From Streptomyces violaceusniger Tu 4113 (lineage in GTDB: Bacteria; Actinomycetota; Actinomycetes; Streptomycetales; Streptomycetaceae), in contig NC_015957.1 in assembly GCF_000147815.2 (NCBI RefSeq), positions 10,593,108-10,657,107 on the forward strand: a DNA stretch of 64,000 nucleotides. Reading direction: 5' to 3'. This document shows, piece after piece, positions 27,391 to 36,379 of this stretch (the first letter of the stretch is position 1; every line of letters starts with the position of its first letter). A program made the translations under genes and the position numbers. The notes below the pieces were generated by a model that saw only the letters and a list, made by a program, of their open reading frames with translations, was not told where the DNA came from and made no database searches.

Positions 27391-27440
27391 CGGCTCCGAA
27401 CGACTCCGAACGACTCCGAACAGCCCCGAACAACTCCGAA
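27391..27440. repeat. five tandem 10-bp repeats before the thioredoxin gene
   Basis: Five consecutive 10-bp units (CGGCTCCGAA, CGACTCCGAA twice, CAGCCCCGAA, CAACTCCGAA) end directly at the GGAGAG ribosome site of the thioredoxin gene. A shorter CCGTCCC(G/A) repetition precedes them at 27363-27380. The exact 10-bp period places each unit on the same DNA face. Confidence 0.85.
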
Positions 27441-27451
27441 GGAGAGATGAG

Positions 27452-27790
27452 ATGTCGCTGACACACACCGGGGGAGTGGCCACGGTCACGGACGCCACCT
27501 TCGGCGAGGAGGTGCTGACGGCCGAGCTGCCGGTACTGGTGAAGTTCACCGCCTCGTGGTGCCCGCCGTGCCGGATGATCGCGCCGGTGCTGGCGGAGAT
27601 CGCGCAGGAGGAGGCCCACCGGCTGAAGGTGGTGCAGCTCGACGTGGACGAGAACCCGTCCACCACCAACGCGTACGGGGTGCTGTCGATGCCGACGCTG
27701 ATGCTCTTCCGGGCGGGCGAGCCGGTGCGGTCGCTGGTCGGGGCCCGCAGCAAGCGGCGGCTGCTGGAGGAGCTCGCCGAGGCGATCTGA
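27452..27790 (+). CDS. thioredoxin-like protein with WCPPC active site
   Basis: The 112-residue protein has the thioredoxin fold with active site W36-C-P-P-C40, LDVDENP and the cis-Pro motif MPTL. The canonical reductant has WCGPC, as in the trxA copy at 56.6 kb; the WCPPC form is expected to shift redox potential. It could reduce specific partners. It follows a MerR gene and a 10-bp repeat array, and GGAGAG lies 5-6 bases before its ATG. No dedicated reductase gene is adjacent. Confidence 0.88.
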   Translation: MSLTHTGGVATVTDATFGEEVLTAELPVLVKFTASWCPPCRMIAPVLAEIAQEEAHRLKVVQLDVDENPSTTNAYGVLSMPTLMLFRAGEPVRSLVGARSKRRLLEELAEAI

Positions 27791-27889
27791 CCGAGCCGGA
27801 GCCGCGGCCGAACCGCCCCTGCTACGTTGGCCGGACATGACCATCAGCGGGGGCGGCCATCAGTGGGGGCGGAAAAGGTGAGGTCAGCG

Positions 27890-28528
27890 GTGCGCGTCCT
27901 GGTGCAGGGGAAACCCGTCGGCTCGTATCCGGCGCTGCCCCCCGAGGCCGAGCGCGGTTCACCGCGCCGGATCACCGAGGTCGGTGAGGAGATTCTGCGC
28001 CGCTCCTGCCGGGAGGTGACCGAGTTCGGCACACCCGAGCTGAGCGCCCTCATCGACGACATGTTCCTCACCATGTACATCGCCGAAGGCGCCGGGCTGG
28101 CCGCCAATCAGGTCGACGTCGAGCTGCGGCTGTTCGTCTACGACTGCCCGGACGACAACGGCGTACGGCATGTCGGCCACATCATCAACCCCGTCCTGGA
28201 CCAGCCCGATCCGGCCGAGCGGCTGCTCATCGAGGACGCCGAGGGCTGTCTGTCCGTACCGGGCGCACGGATGGACGTACCACGCACCGACCGCACCGTG
28301 GTCCGCGGCGTCGACAAGGACGGCAACCCGCTGGTGATCGAGGGCACCGGCTACTTCGCCCGATGTCTGCAGCACGAGGCCGACCATCTCTCGGGGCATC
28401 TCTACATCGACCGGCTCTCCAAACGCGACCGTAAGGACGCGCTGCGACAGATGACGGACCTCCATGAGCAGGTCCTCGCCCGGCGCGTGGAGAAGGCCGC
28501 GGCCCTGGGCCACCAGTTGCAGCCCTGA
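27890..28528 (+). CDS. def: peptide deformylase
   Basis: Peptide deformylase removes the formyl group from nascent proteins, using a metal held by Cys and two His. The three motifs are GAGLAANQ, EGCLS and QHEADHLSG (HExxH form), all intact. The product is about 212 residues with an N-terminal extension relative to E. coli Def. The start is chosen at GTG 27890, with GAGG six bases upstream; GTG 27878 is an alternative. Streptomyces carry several deformylase genes, so this may not be the only one. Confidence 0.9.
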   Translation: MRVLVQGKPVGSYPALPPEAERGSPRRITEVGEEILRRSCREVTEFGTPELSALIDDMFLTMYIAEGAGLAANQVDVELRLFVYDCPDDNGVRHVGHIINPVLDQPDPAERLLIEDAEGCLSVPGARMDVPRTDRTVVRGVDKDGNPLVIEGTGYFARCLQHEADHLSGHLYIDRLSKRDRKDALRQMTDLHEQVLARRVEKAAALGHQLQP

Positions 28529-28582
28529 CCCGGCCAGCCCCGGGGCAGGTGATGGCCGAAATCGACCCCGCCACGACCGCCG

Positions 28583-29185
28583 TTACCGCAGGCGTCGCGC
28601 TCGCAGGACGGTGTCCTGCGTGTGATGGGTACCGGCGGGGGCCGGAGCGGTACGGGGGCGGGTTTCGTTGATCAGGACGGTCCAGTCGTCGTCGAGGAGC
28701 CTGGCGATCTCGTCGGGCTGGTAGTAGTCGCCGGGGTCGAAGCCCTGCTCGGGGTCCGGGGACAGATCGGCGAGCGCGTGGCTGGCGAAGAGCAGGGTGC
28801 CGCCGGGGGCGACGGCGTCCAGCAGGCCGCGCAGCGCGGTGTGGTCCGGCTGGTGTGCCAGCGGGAAGTAGTGGACGGACACCAGGTCGAACGCGGCGGC
28901 CGGGGGCGGCGTGCCGGTCAGGTCGGCGCGTGTCCACGCCACGCGGCCCTCGACGTCCGTGCCGGCCACGACGGCGCGTTCCAGGGCGGCCCGGGAGATG
29001 TCGACCGCCGTGACCTGCCAGCCGCGCCGGGCCAGCCAGACGGCATCGGCGCCCTCACCGCATCCCACGTCGAGCGCCTGCCCCGGCGGTAGGTCGGTGA
29101 CCTCGGTGACGAGCACTCCGTTGGGCGCGCCGCTGAAGAGCTGGTCGCGGCTGCGATACAAGTCATCCCAGAACTGTGTGTCCAT
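28583..29185 (-). CDS. class I SAM-dependent methyltransferase
   Basis: The 200-residue protein has the Rossmann methyltransferase motif I LDVGCGEGADAVWLA (about residues 40-54), motif II acidic residue in VTAVDIS, and a downstream VAPGGTLLFA pattern. It resembles small-molecule or thiopurine/tellurite-type methyltransferases rather than RNA or DNA enzymes. ATG 29185 is preferred, with GAGG eight bases upstream; ATG 29191 is next to that site. It converges on def. Confidence 0.83.
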   Translation of the reverse strand: MDTQFWDDLYRSRDQLFSGAPNGVLVTEVTDLPPGQALDVGCGEGADAVWLARRGWQVTAVDISRAALERAVVAGTDVEGRVAWTRADLTGTPPPAAAFDLVSVHYFPLAHQPDHTALRGLLDAVAPGGTLLFASHALADLSPDPEQGFDPGDYYQPDEIARLLDDDWTVLINETRPRTAPAPAGTHHTQDTVLRARRLR

Positions 29186-29336
29186 GGCCATGCCTCACGT
29201 GGTGGGGTCGCGTCCGCCACCAACCTGCCCCCGCCCGTGGCGAATCGACAAAGTTTTTTGCCGAAACCACGAAGAGCGGGACTCCGACCCGCGACATGAG
29301 CTGACGACGTCGACCTGAGACCTCACTCGCCTCGTA

Positions 29337-30818
29337 TCAGGTCTGCGCCATGTCCACGAAGCGCGAATAGTGGCCCTGGAAGGCGACCGTGATCGTGGCC
29401 GTCGGGCCGTTACGGTGCTTGGCCACGATCAGATCCGCCTCACCCGCGCGCGGTGACTCCTTCTCATACGCGTCCTCGCGGTGGAGCAGGATGACCATGT
29501 CCGCGTCCTGCTCGATGGATCCACTCTCTCGGAGGTCGGAGACCATCGGCTTCTTGTCCGTGCGCTGCTCGGGGCCTCGGTTGAGCTGGGAGAGCGCGAT
29601 GACCGGCACTTCCAGCTCCTTGGCCAGCAGCTTCAGGTTTCGCGACATGTCCGAGACCTCCTGCTGACGGCTCTCGGGGCGCCGGGCGCCGCCGGACTGC
29701 ATCAGCTGGAGATAGTCGATGACGACCAACTGCAGATCGCTGCGCTGCTTGAGCCGGCGGCACTTGGCGCGGATCTCCATCATCGACAGGTTCGGCGAGT
29801 CGTCGATGAAGAGCGGGGCCTGGGAGACATCCGGCATCCGCCGGGCCAGCCGCGTCCAGTCCTCGTCGGTCATGCTGCCGGAGCGCATATGGTGCAGCGC
29901 CACCCGGGCCTCGGCGGAGAGCAGACGCATCGCGATCTCGTTGCGGCCCATCTCCAGCGAGAAGATCACGCTCGGCATGCTGTGCTTGATCGAGCAGGCC
30001 CGCGCGAAGTCCAGGGCCAGGGTGGACTTACCCATCGCGGGCCGGGCGGCGATGACGACCATCTGGCCCGGGTGCAGACCGTTCGTCAGGGAGTCCAGGT
30101 CGGTGAAGCCGGTGGGCACCCCGGACATCTGCCCGCTGCGTGAGCCGATCGCCTCGATCTCGTCGAGCGCGCCCTCCATGATGTCGCCGAGCGGCAGATA
30201 GTCCTCGCTGGTGCGCTGCTCGGTGACGGCGTAGATCTCCGCCTGGGCGTTGTTGACGATCTCGTCGACGTCCCCGTCCGCCGCGTATCCCATCTGGGTG
30301 ATGCGGGTGCCCGCCTCGACGAGGCGGCGCAGCACGGCGCGCTCGTGGACGATCTCCGCGTAGTACTCGGCGTTGGCGGCGGTGGGAACCGATTGGACCA
30401 GGGTGTGGAGATACGAGGCGCCGCCGACCCGGGCGATCTCCCCGCGCTTGGTCAGCTCCGCGGCGACCGTGATCGGGTCGGCCGGCTCGCCCTTGGCGTA
30501 GAGGTCCAGGATGGCCTGGTAGACGGTCTCATGGGCGGGCCGGTAGAAGTCATTGCCCTTGAGGACCTCCACCACATCGGCGATGGCGTCCTTGGAGAGC
30601 AGCATGCCGCCGAGCACGGACTGCTCGGCGTCGAGGTCCTGGGGCGGAACGCGCTCGAAGCCGGAGCCCTCCCAGGCGGAGCCGCCCCCTCCGTCGCGGT
30701 CCTGCTGACCGTCGCGGCCCCGGCCGCCGCCCTCACCACGCCGGAAGCGGGGGGACGGGAACCGGTCGGACGGGCCGGAGTCCGCCCAGGGGTCGTCCAT
30801 GGGCTCGGGAACGCTCAC
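29337..30818 (-). CDS. dnaB: replicative DNA helicase DnaB
   Basis: DnaB is the hexameric helicase that unwinds DNA at the replication fork. The 493-residue product has an N-terminal disordered Gly/Arg-rich segment, the primase-interacting N-domain from about residue 55, and the RecA-like motor with Walker A ARPAMGKSTLAL, Walker B VVIDYLQLM and SQLNRG motifs. No intein is present. GTG 30818 has GGAGGAGG seven bases upstream. Its 460-bp upstream region carries a cluster of DnaA boxes. Confidence 0.96.
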   Translation of the reverse strand: MSVPEPMDDPWADSGPSDRFPSPRFRRGEGGGRGRDGQQDRDGGGGSAWEGSGFERVPPQDLDAEQSVLGGMLLSKDAIADVVEVLKGNDFYRPAHETVYQAILDLYAKGEPADPITVAAELTKRGEIARVGGASYLHTLVQSVPTAANAEYYAEIVHERAVLRRLVEAGTRITQMGYAADGDVDEIVNNAQAEIYAVTEQRTSEDYLPLGDIMEGALDEIEAIGSRSGQMSGVPTGFTDLDSLTNGLHPGQMVVIAARPAMGKSTLALDFARACSIKHSMPSVIFSLEMGRNEIAMRLLSAEARVALHHMRSGSMTDEDWTRLARRMPDVSQAPLFIDDSPNLSMMEIRAKCRRLKQRSDLQLVVIDYLQLMQSGGARRPESRQQEVSDMSRNLKLLAKELEVPVIALSQLNRGPEQRTDKKPMVSDLRESGSIEQDADMVILLHREDAYEKESPRAGEADLIVAKHRNGPTATITVAFQGHYSRFVDMAQT

Positions 30819-31278
30819 CCCGTCACCTCCTCCCGTCCGCGAAGCGAACCTCGCCGTGCCCGTCCTTCTTACGGCACGGCTATGACACAACTGAGCGGCC
30901 GGCTTTCCGGACACGGCGCATCGGAGGCTGGGGATTCCAGGGCCGAATCGGGTGGCGGGCGCCGGACCACGTTAGGCCCGTCGGGACCGCCAGCCAACTT
31001 GGTTATCCACAGGGCATGTGGATGATGGGATCCATCCTGTGGGTAAGTCGCGCGAACCTGTGCACGGGTCGGGGGACAGTGCTGTGGACAAACACACAAT
31101 CACCCCAAGGACCCAACCCTGACCTGCGGTTTCTCTATCCAGGGGCTGTGCAGAAGAAAAACTTTCGCCCCCGGCACAAGATCACGACAAAGGGCGCAGA
31201 GAAGATCGTCCCGCACGCCGCCTTGTAAGGACTGGTGATGGCTTGTGTCTCTTACCTGTGGACGATTACATTGCCCTC
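30819..31278. other. 460-bp dnaB-MATE intergenic region
   Basis: No gene is visible. The region holds the divergent promoters of dnaB (leftward) and the MATE gene (rightward), together with five DnaA-box-like 9-mers. A possible rightward promoter is TTGTGT at about 31243-31248 and TACATT at about 31267-31272, which would start transcription at the MATE ATG (leaderless). Confidence 0.6.
31003..31091. promoter_or_regulatory. DnaA-box cluster upstream of dnaB
   Basis: Four 9-mers lie within 89 bp: TTATCCACA (31003-31011, plus strand), TGTGGATGA (31017-31025), TGTGGGTAA (31038-31046) and TGTGGACAA (31083-31091, exact reverse of TTGTCCACA). The last is the Streptomyces consensus and the first is the E. 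coli consensus; the middle two differ at one position. A fifth, TGTGGACGA, lies at 31257-31265 overlapping the MATE promoter. Clustering of this kind outside oriC is known in other bacteria to titrate DnaA or control genes. Confidence 0.75.
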
Positions 31279-32619
31279 ATGACACAGGCCCCCACGAGCG
31301 CGCGGAGCACCCTGCGCCACCACGACCGCGAGATCGTCGCACTCGCGCTTCCCGCCTTCGGCGCGCTCGTTGCGGAACCCCTCTTCGTCATGGTCGACAG
31401 CGCCGTCGTCGGCCATCTGGGCACCACCCAGCTGGCCGGTCTGGGCGTCGCCGCGGCCCTGCTCGCCACCGCCGTCAACATCTTCGTCTTCCTCGCCTAC
31501 GCAACCACCGGGGCGGTCGCCCGCCGCGTCGGCGCGGGCGACCTCGCCGGGGCGATCCGGCAGGGCATGGACGGCATCTGGCTGGCCCTGCTGCTCGGCG
31601 CCGCCGTCATCGCCGTGGCCCTTCCCACCGCCCCCGCCCTCATCGACCTCTTCGGCGCCTCGGACACCGCCGCGCCCTATGCCATCACCTATCTGCGGAT
31701 CAGCACCCTCGGCATCCCCGCGATGCTGGTGGTGCTCGCCGCCACCGGGGTCCTCCGCGGCCTCCAGGACACCCGCACCCCGCTGTATGTCGCCATCGGC
31801 GGCTTCGGGGCCAACGCCGCGCTCAACGTCACCCTGGTCTACGTGGCCGGGCTGGGCATCGCGGGCTCGGCCTGGGGCACGGTGATCGCCCAGAACGCCA
31901 TGGCCGCCGTCTACCTCGCCGTGGTCATCCGGGGCGCACGGCGCCATGGCACCTCGCTGAAGCCCGATGCCGCCGGGATCAGGGCCTGCGCCCACGCCGG
32001 GACACCGCTGCTGATCCGTACGCTCTCGCTGCGCGCCGTGATGCTGATCGCGACGGCCGTGGCGGCCCGCCTCGGCGACACCGACATCGCCGCCCATCAG
32101 ATCGTGCTCACCCTGTGGAGTCTGCTGGCGTTCGCCCTGGATGCCATCGCCATCGCGGGCCAGGCGATCATCGGACGCTATCTGGGGGCGGGCGACGAGG
32201 AGGGGGCACGGGCCGCCTGCCGCCGCATGGTGCACTGGGGCATCGCCTCGGGCGTGGCGCTGGGTCTGCTGGTGGTCGCCTCCCGGCCGCTGTTCATCCC
32301 CCTGTTCACCACCGATGCCGCGGTACGGGACGCCCTGCTGCCCGCCCTGCTGGTGACGGCCCTCATCCAGCCGGTCTCGGGTGTGGTCTTCGTCCTCGAC
32401 GGCGTGCTGATGGGCGCGGGCGACGGGCCGTATCTGGCCTGGGCGATGATCGTCACCCTCGCCGCCTTCGCCCCGGTGGCGCTGCTGGTCCCCTCGTTCG
32501 GCGGCGGGCTGACCGCGCTGTGGTGCACGATGGCGCTGATGATGTCGGTCCGGTTGGCGACCCTGTGGCTGCGCACCCGCTCCGGCCGCTGGATCGTCAC
32601 CGGCGCGGTACGAAGCTGA
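31279..32619 (+). CDS. MATE-family efflux transporter
   Basis: The 446-residue membrane protein has twelve hydrophobic segments in two repeats of six, the usual MATE layout, with motifs EPLFVMVDSAVVGHLG and GVLRGLQDTRTPL (DinF-like branch). It should export cationic or aromatic compounds by proton or sodium exchange; substrate unknown. ATG 31279 is preferred to an earlier ATG at 31243. It converges on rplI, separated by a strong bidirectional terminator. In S. coelicolor the same gene sits between dnaB and rplI. Confidence 0.9.
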   Translation: MTQAPTSARSTLRHHDREIVALALPAFGALVAEPLFVMVDSAVVGHLGTTQLAGLGVAAALLATAVNIFVFLAYATTGAVARRVGAGDLAGAIRQGMDGIWLALLLGAAVIAVALPTAPALIDLFGASDTAAPYAITYLRISTLGIPAMLVVLAATGVLRGLQDTRTPLYVAIGGFGANAALNVTLVYVAGLGIAGSAWGTVIAQNAMAAVYLAVVIRGARRHGTSLKPDAAGIRACAHAGTPLLIRTLSLRAVMLIATAVAARLGDTDIAAHQIVLTLWSLLAFALDAIAIAGQAIIGRYLGAGDEEGARAACRRMVHWGIASGVALGLLVVASRPLFIPLFTTDAAVRDALLPALLVTALIQPVSGVVFVLDGVLMGAGDGPYLAWAMIVTLAAFAPVALLVPSFGGGLTALWCTMALMMSVRLATLWLRTRSGRWIVTGAVRS

Positions 32620-32684
32620 GCCCCACCGGACCACAGCACGCGCGTCCCCGGACAAGACCAGAGCCACCGGTCCCCCGGGCACGA

Positions 32685-32718
32685 CGGAGGGCCGCACCCC
32701 ACAGGGTGCGGCCCTCCG
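32685..32718. terminator. bidirectional terminator between MATE gene and rplI
   Basis: CGGAGGGCCGCACCC at 32685-32699 pairs perfectly with GGGTGCGGCCCTCCG at 32704-32718 across a four-base loop CACA. The 15-bp stem serves both converging transcripts. Confidence 0.85.
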
Positions 32719-32750
32719 GTGCACGGTGCCAAAGGCGACCGTCACGGTCG

Positions 32751-33197
32751 TCAGGCGGCGACGACCTCGACGCCGACCTTGGCGGCAACCTCGGCGTGCA
32801 GACGGACCGAGACCTGGTGCGCGCCCAGGGTCTTGATCGGCGACTGCACCTCGATACGGCGCTTGTCCACGTCCGGACCACCCGCGTCCTTGATCGCCGA
32901 AGCGATGTCGGCCGGGGTGACGGAGCCGAACAGCCGGCCGGCGTCGCCGGCACGGGTCTTCAGCTGCACCTTGACGCCCTCAAGCCGAGCCTTGACCTCA
33001 TTGGCCTGCTCGATCGTGGCGATCTCGCGGATGCGACGACCGCGGCGGATCTGCTCGACGTCCTTCTCGCCGCCCTTGGTCCAGCGGATCGCCAGACCAC
33101 GCGGAACGAGGTAGTTACGGGCGTAACCGTCCTTGACGTCCACGACGTCACCGGCGGTGCCGAGGCCGGAGACCTCGTGGGTGAGGATGATCTTCAT
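32751..33197 (-). CDS. rplI: 50S ribosomal protein L9
   Basis: L9 binds 23S rRNA at the base of the L1 stalk. The 148-residue product has the signature start [19 protein letters not shown], the [15 protein letters not shown] motif in the N-terminal domain, a long connecting helix and the C-terminal domain ending VEVVAA. It is the last gene of rpsF-ssb-rpsR-rplI, 18 bp after rpsR. Confidence 0.97.
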   Translation of the reverse strand: MKIILTHEVSGLGTAGDVVDVKDGYARNYLVPRGLAIRWTKGGEKDVEQIRRGRRIREIATIEQANEVKARLEGVKVQLKTRAGDAGRLFGSVTPADIASAIKDAGGPDVDKRRIEVQSPIKTLGAHQVSVRLHAEVAAKVGVEVVAA

Positions 33198-33215
33198 GAC
33201 TGGGTCACCCTTCCC

Positions 33216-33452
33216 TTATCGCGCGGTGGAGGTGTAGGGCAGCAGCGCCATCTCACGGCTGTTCTTCACAGCCGTGGCGACGTCACGCTGGTGCTGGGTG
33301 CAGTTGCCGGTGACCCGGCGGGCACGGATCTTGCCGCGGTCGGAAATGAACTTCCGCAGCAGGTTCGTGTCCTTGTAGTCGACGTAGGAGATCTTCTCCT
33401 TGCAGAACACGCAAACCTTCTTCTTAGGCTTGCGAGCAGGCGGCTTCGCCAT
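33216..33452 (-). CDS. rpsR: 30S ribosomal protein S18 (zinc-binding C+ form)
   Basis: The 78-residue product has the S18 core ending MALLPYTS. It contains CVFC near residue 15 and a further Cys-x2-His (NCTQHQ), the C+ pattern that can bind zinc. Streptomyces often carry a second, Cys-free copy used under zinc shortage, so this is the zinc-replete form. It lies in the rpsF-ssb-rpsR-rplI operon. A parS site lies in the gap between ssb and rpsR. Confidence 0.95.
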   Translation of the reverse strand: MAKPPARKPKKKVCVFCKEKISYVDYKDTNLLRKFISDRGKIRARRVTGNCTQHQRDVATAVKNSREMALLPYTSTAR

Positions 33453-33524
33453 TGTCTCTCTCCAGTGTGATCAAGAAGTATGTGCTGGTCGCCCTGACCA
33501 GACCGAGCGCTCTTGTTTCACGTG

Positions 33525-33538
33525 GTTTCACGTGAAAC
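33525..33538. promoter_or_regulatory. parS site, perfect, with adjoining partial site
   Basis: Perfect GTTTCACGTGAAAC lies in the gap between ssb and rpsR. A partial copy, GTTTCACGTG, sits immediately upstream at 33515-33524, so half-sites overlap in direct register. ParB bound here would sit within an essential ribosomal-protein operon. Confidence 0.92.
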
Positions 33539-33550
33539 GGCGCTCCGGGC

Positions 33551-34156
33551 CTAGAAGGGCGGCTCGTCCGAGTAGCCGCCGCCGGAGTTGCCGGAGCCGC
33601 CGCCCCAGCCACCACCGCCGTCGCCGCCCTGGCCGCCGGCCGGTGCGCCGGTCGCCCACGGGTCGTCGGCCGGAGCGCCGCCGCCCTGCTGACCGCCGCC
33701 GGAGTTGCCGGGGCCGCCGCCCCAACCGCCTCCGCCGCCCTGGCCGCCGCCACCGCCACCGCCACCGCCGTAACCACCCTGACCACCGCGACCGGTGGTC
33801 TTGGTGACCTTGGCTGTGGCGTTGCGCAGACTGGCGCCGACCTCGTCGACATCCAGCTCATAGACCGTGCGCTTGATCCCCTCACGGTCCTCGTAGGACC
33901 GCTGCTTCAGACGACCCTGCACGATGACGCGCATGCCGCGCTGAAGGGACTCGGCCACGTTCTCCGCGGCCTGCCGCCACACCGAGCACGTGAGGAAGAG
34001 GCTCTCGCCGTCCTTCCACTCATTGGTCTGCCGGTCGAAGGTACGGGGAGTGGACGCGACGCGGAACTTCGCGACCGCCGCACCGGACGGGGTGAAACGC
34101 AGCTCGGGGTCGTCGACGAGATTGCCGACGACCGTGATGACGGTCTCGCCTGCCAT
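33551..34156 (-). CDS. ssb: single-stranded DNA-binding protein
   Basis: SSB coats single-stranded DNA at replication forks and recruits partners through its C-terminal tip. The 201-residue product has the OB fold (residues about 1-110, starting [20 protein letters not shown]), a Gly/Gln/Trp-rich linker (about 118-190) and the acidic tip ending DEPPF. It is in the same operon as rpsF and rpsR, as is usual in bacteria. Confidence 0.97.
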   Translation of the reverse strand: MAGETVITVVGNLVDDPELRFTPSGAAVAKFRVASTPRTFDRQTNEWKDGESLFLTCSVWRQAAENVAESLQRGMRVIVQGRLKQRSYEDREGIKRTVYELDVDEVGASLRNATAKVTKTTGRGGQGGYGGGGGGGGGQGGGGGWGGGPGNSGGGQQGGGAPADDPWATGAPAGGQGGDGGGGWGGGSGNSGGGYSDEPPF

Positions 34157-34238
34157 TGGGGGAACCTCTCGGCGGGTACTGCTGGGCTGCTTGCTACTCG
34201 TTGCGATACGGCCCCGATGACCGCTGAACGCTTACGCG

Positions 34239-34529
34239 TCAGTGGGTCTCGGGACGGAGGACCTTGGTCCGGAGGACCGACTCGTTCAGGTTGAGCTGGC
34301 GGTCGAGCTCCTTGACGACCGCGGGCTCTGCCTGCAGGTCGATGACCGAGTAGATGCCCTCGGGCTTCTTCTTGATCTCGTACGAGAGACGACGACGGCC
34401 CCAGGTGTCGACCTTCTCGACCTTGCCTTCGCCCTCACGGACGACGGAAAGGAAGTTCTCGATCAGCGGGGAGACAGCGCGCTCCTCGAGATCGGGGTCG
34501 AGGATGACCATCACCTCGTAGTGACGCAT
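34239..34529 (-). CDS. rpsF: 30S ribosomal protein S6
   Basis: S6 partners S18 on the 30S platform. The 96-residue product starts [16 protein letters not shown] and has the [20 protein letters not shown] core. ATG 34529 has AAAGGAGG upstream with good spacing; the longer upstream extension in frame is rejected. It is the first gene of rpsF-ssb-rpsR-rplI, so its promoter should lie in the 229-bp gap on the right. Confidence 0.97.
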   Translation of the reverse strand: MRHYEVMVILDPDLEERAVSPLIENFLSVVREGEGKVEKVDTWGRRRLSYEIKKKPEGIYSVIDLQAEPAVVKELDRQLNLNESVLRTKVLRPETH

Positions 34530-34758
34530 GTGGAACCCACCTCCTTTGGACTCAGCGGCCACGGTCGTTCCGTGGCAGGAGGGTCGTGATGCGTATCCGC
34601 TTCGGCGCCTGTGCAGACACCACCGCGGACGGTACACAGTACCTGGCTACGGCCTCCCGCTTGAAATCCGGGCGTCTTAGCCCGCAATCTGTACACATCG
34701 GGTGTGAGCGGCATTACAGTTCGCCGCTTTGCTCTATGGGCCTACCTGGAGGTGCCCC

Positions 34759-35076
34759 ATGGCACAGGCAGCACGACCCCATCACGGCTTGCTCTCCTTC
34801 CTGGACACCGATGGCAAGTCGCATCCCGTTCAGAACGCTTTCGCCGTGACCACGCTGGTGATCGGGGCGATCGCCTTCGTCACGGCTCATTTCACCCAGC
34901 TCCACCTGGTCAGCTCATGGACCGGGCTGGTCGGAATGATCACTGGCGCCTGGGGCCAGCTGATCTCCGCGACCACCGGTGAGCGGTTCGTGCTGATCAT
35001 CGGACTCGGTGCCGCGGGGGTCGGCTTCTACCTCGGCATGGCACACGGAGGGCTCTTCGGCGGCGTGCTGGGCTGA
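34759..35076 (+). CDS. conserved small membrane protein (function unknown)
   Basis: The 105-residue protein has an N-terminal soluble segment that includes SFLDTDGKSHPVQNAFAV and two to three hydrophobic helices (about residues 32-48, 52-72 and 80-100). The ATG has TGGAGG at good spacing. It lies between rpsF (divergent) and femX (118 bp downstream). I do not recognise a named function. The same arrangement is conserved in Streptomyces. Confidence 0.75.
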   Translation: MAQAARPHHGLLSFLDTDGKSHPVQNAFAVTTLVIGAIAFVTAHFTQLHLVSSWTGLVGMITGAWGQLISATTGERFVLIIGLGAAGVGFYLGMAHGGLFGGVLG

Positions 35077-35194
35077 GCCCGCCCGGAGCCTGGTTGCCCA
35101 CAGGCCCGAACGGGGCGCGTCCCGGTCGCAGTAGGCTTCGGCGCGAGAGCCGGAGCCCCGACCCTGGGGACAAACCTGCCGAGGAGCGCCCCGC

Positions 35195-36313
35195 ATGAGC
35201 CTGACCCTGAGGACGATCAGCCGAGAGCAGCATCTGGCGTATATCCAGAGCCTGCCCGCGGCCAGCCACATGCAGGTCCCGGCATGGGCTGACGTCAAGT
35301 CGGAGTGGCGCTCGGAGAACCTCGGCTGGTTCGACGCCACGGGCCAGCTCGTCGGCGCCGGCCTCGTCCTCTACCGGCAGCTGCCCAAGATCAAGCGCTA
35401 TCTCGCCTATCTCCCCGAGGGCCCGGTCATCAACTGGTACGCGCCCAACCTCGAGGACTGGCTGCGCCCGATGCTCGCGCATCTGAAGCAGCAGGGCGCG
35501 TTCTCCGTGAAGATGGGCCCGCCGGTCATCATCCGCCGCTGGGACTCCACCGCGATCAAGTCGGGCATCCAGAACCCCGACGTCAAGCGGCTGCGCGATG
35601 TCGAGGCCACCTTCATCGAGCCGCGCGCCTTCGAGGTCGCCGAGCGGCTGCGGCGCATGGGCTGGCAGCAGGGCGAGGACGGCGGGGCCGGCTTCGGTGA
35701 CGTCCAGCCGCGGTACGTCTTCCAGGTGCCGCTGGAGAACCGCTCCCTGGAGGATGTCCACAAGGGCTTCAACCAGCTGTGGCGCCGCAACATCAAGAAG
35801 GCCGAGAAGGCCGGTGTCGAGGTCGTCCAGGGCGGCTACGAGCATCTGCCCGAGTGGCAGCGGCTCTACGAGATCACCGCGGAGCGCGACCACTTCCGGC
35901 CGCGCCCGCTCAGCTACTTCCAGCGCATGTGGACGGCCCTCAACACCGAGGACCCCAACCGGATGCGGCTGTACTTCGCGATGCACGAGAACGAGGTCGT
36001 GGCCGCGGCCACGATGCTGATCGTCGGAGGCCATGTCTGGTACTCCTACGGCGCCTCGGCCAACCACAAGCGTGAGGTCCGGCCCTCGAACGCGATGCAG
36101 TGGCGGATGCTCCGCGACGCGTACGCGCTGGGCGCGACCGTCTACGACCTGCGCGGCATCAGCGATTCCCTCGATGAGACAGATCATCTCTTCGGTCTGA
36201 TCCAGTTCAAGGTGGGCACCGGTGGGCAGGCTGCCGAGTACCTCGGCGAGTGGGACTTCCCGCTCAACAAGCTCCTGCACAAGGCACTCGACATCTACAT
36301 GTCGCGCCGCTGA
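35195..36313 (+). CDS. femX: FemX-type peptidoglycan branching aminoacyltransferase
   Basis: FemX adds the first glycine of the peptidoglycan cross-bridge to the lipid II stem peptide, using glycyl-tRNA. The 372-residue product is a FemXAB-family protein with two GNAT-like lobes (KIKRYLAYLPEGPVINW; WYSYGASANHKREVRPSNAMQW). The S. coelicolor ortholog in this place is the characterised FemX. It sits 66 bp upstream of an alanine-racemase-like gene on the same strand, and near a class A PBP gene. Together they make a small peptidoglycan neighbourhood. Confidence 0.92.
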   Translation: MSLTLRTISREQHLAYIQSLPAASHMQVPAWADVKSEWRSENLGWFDATGQLVGAGLVLYRQLPKIKRYLAYLPEGPVINWYAPNLEDWLRPMLAHLKQQGAFSVKMGPPVIIRRWDSTAIKSGIQNPDVKRLRDVEATFIEPRAFEVAERLRRMGWQQGEDGGAGFGDVQPRYVFQVPLENRSLEDVHKGFNQLWRRNIKKAEKAGVEVVQGGYEHLPEWQRLYEITAERDHFRPRPLSYFQRMWTALNTEDPNRMRLYFAMHENEVVAAATMLIVGGHVWYSYGASANHKREVRPSNAMQWRMLRDAYALGATVYDLRGISDSLDETDHLFGLIQFKVGTGGQAAEYLGEWDFPLNKLLHKALDIYMSRR

Positions 36314-36379
36314 CCACGATTCGCTGTTTCCCATACTTCCAATACACCGCGGCAACGAGAAAGGTTCCGGGACCGGCCA

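Noticed and set aside
27391..27440. CRISPR-like repeats
   Set aside because: The 10-bp units are directly tandem with no spacers. No array with 25-40-bp repeats and unique spacers exists in the window.
29201..29215. Further parS-like word CTCACGTGGTGG
   Set aside because: Only the central CACGTG matches; the flanking GTTT/AAAC arms are absent.
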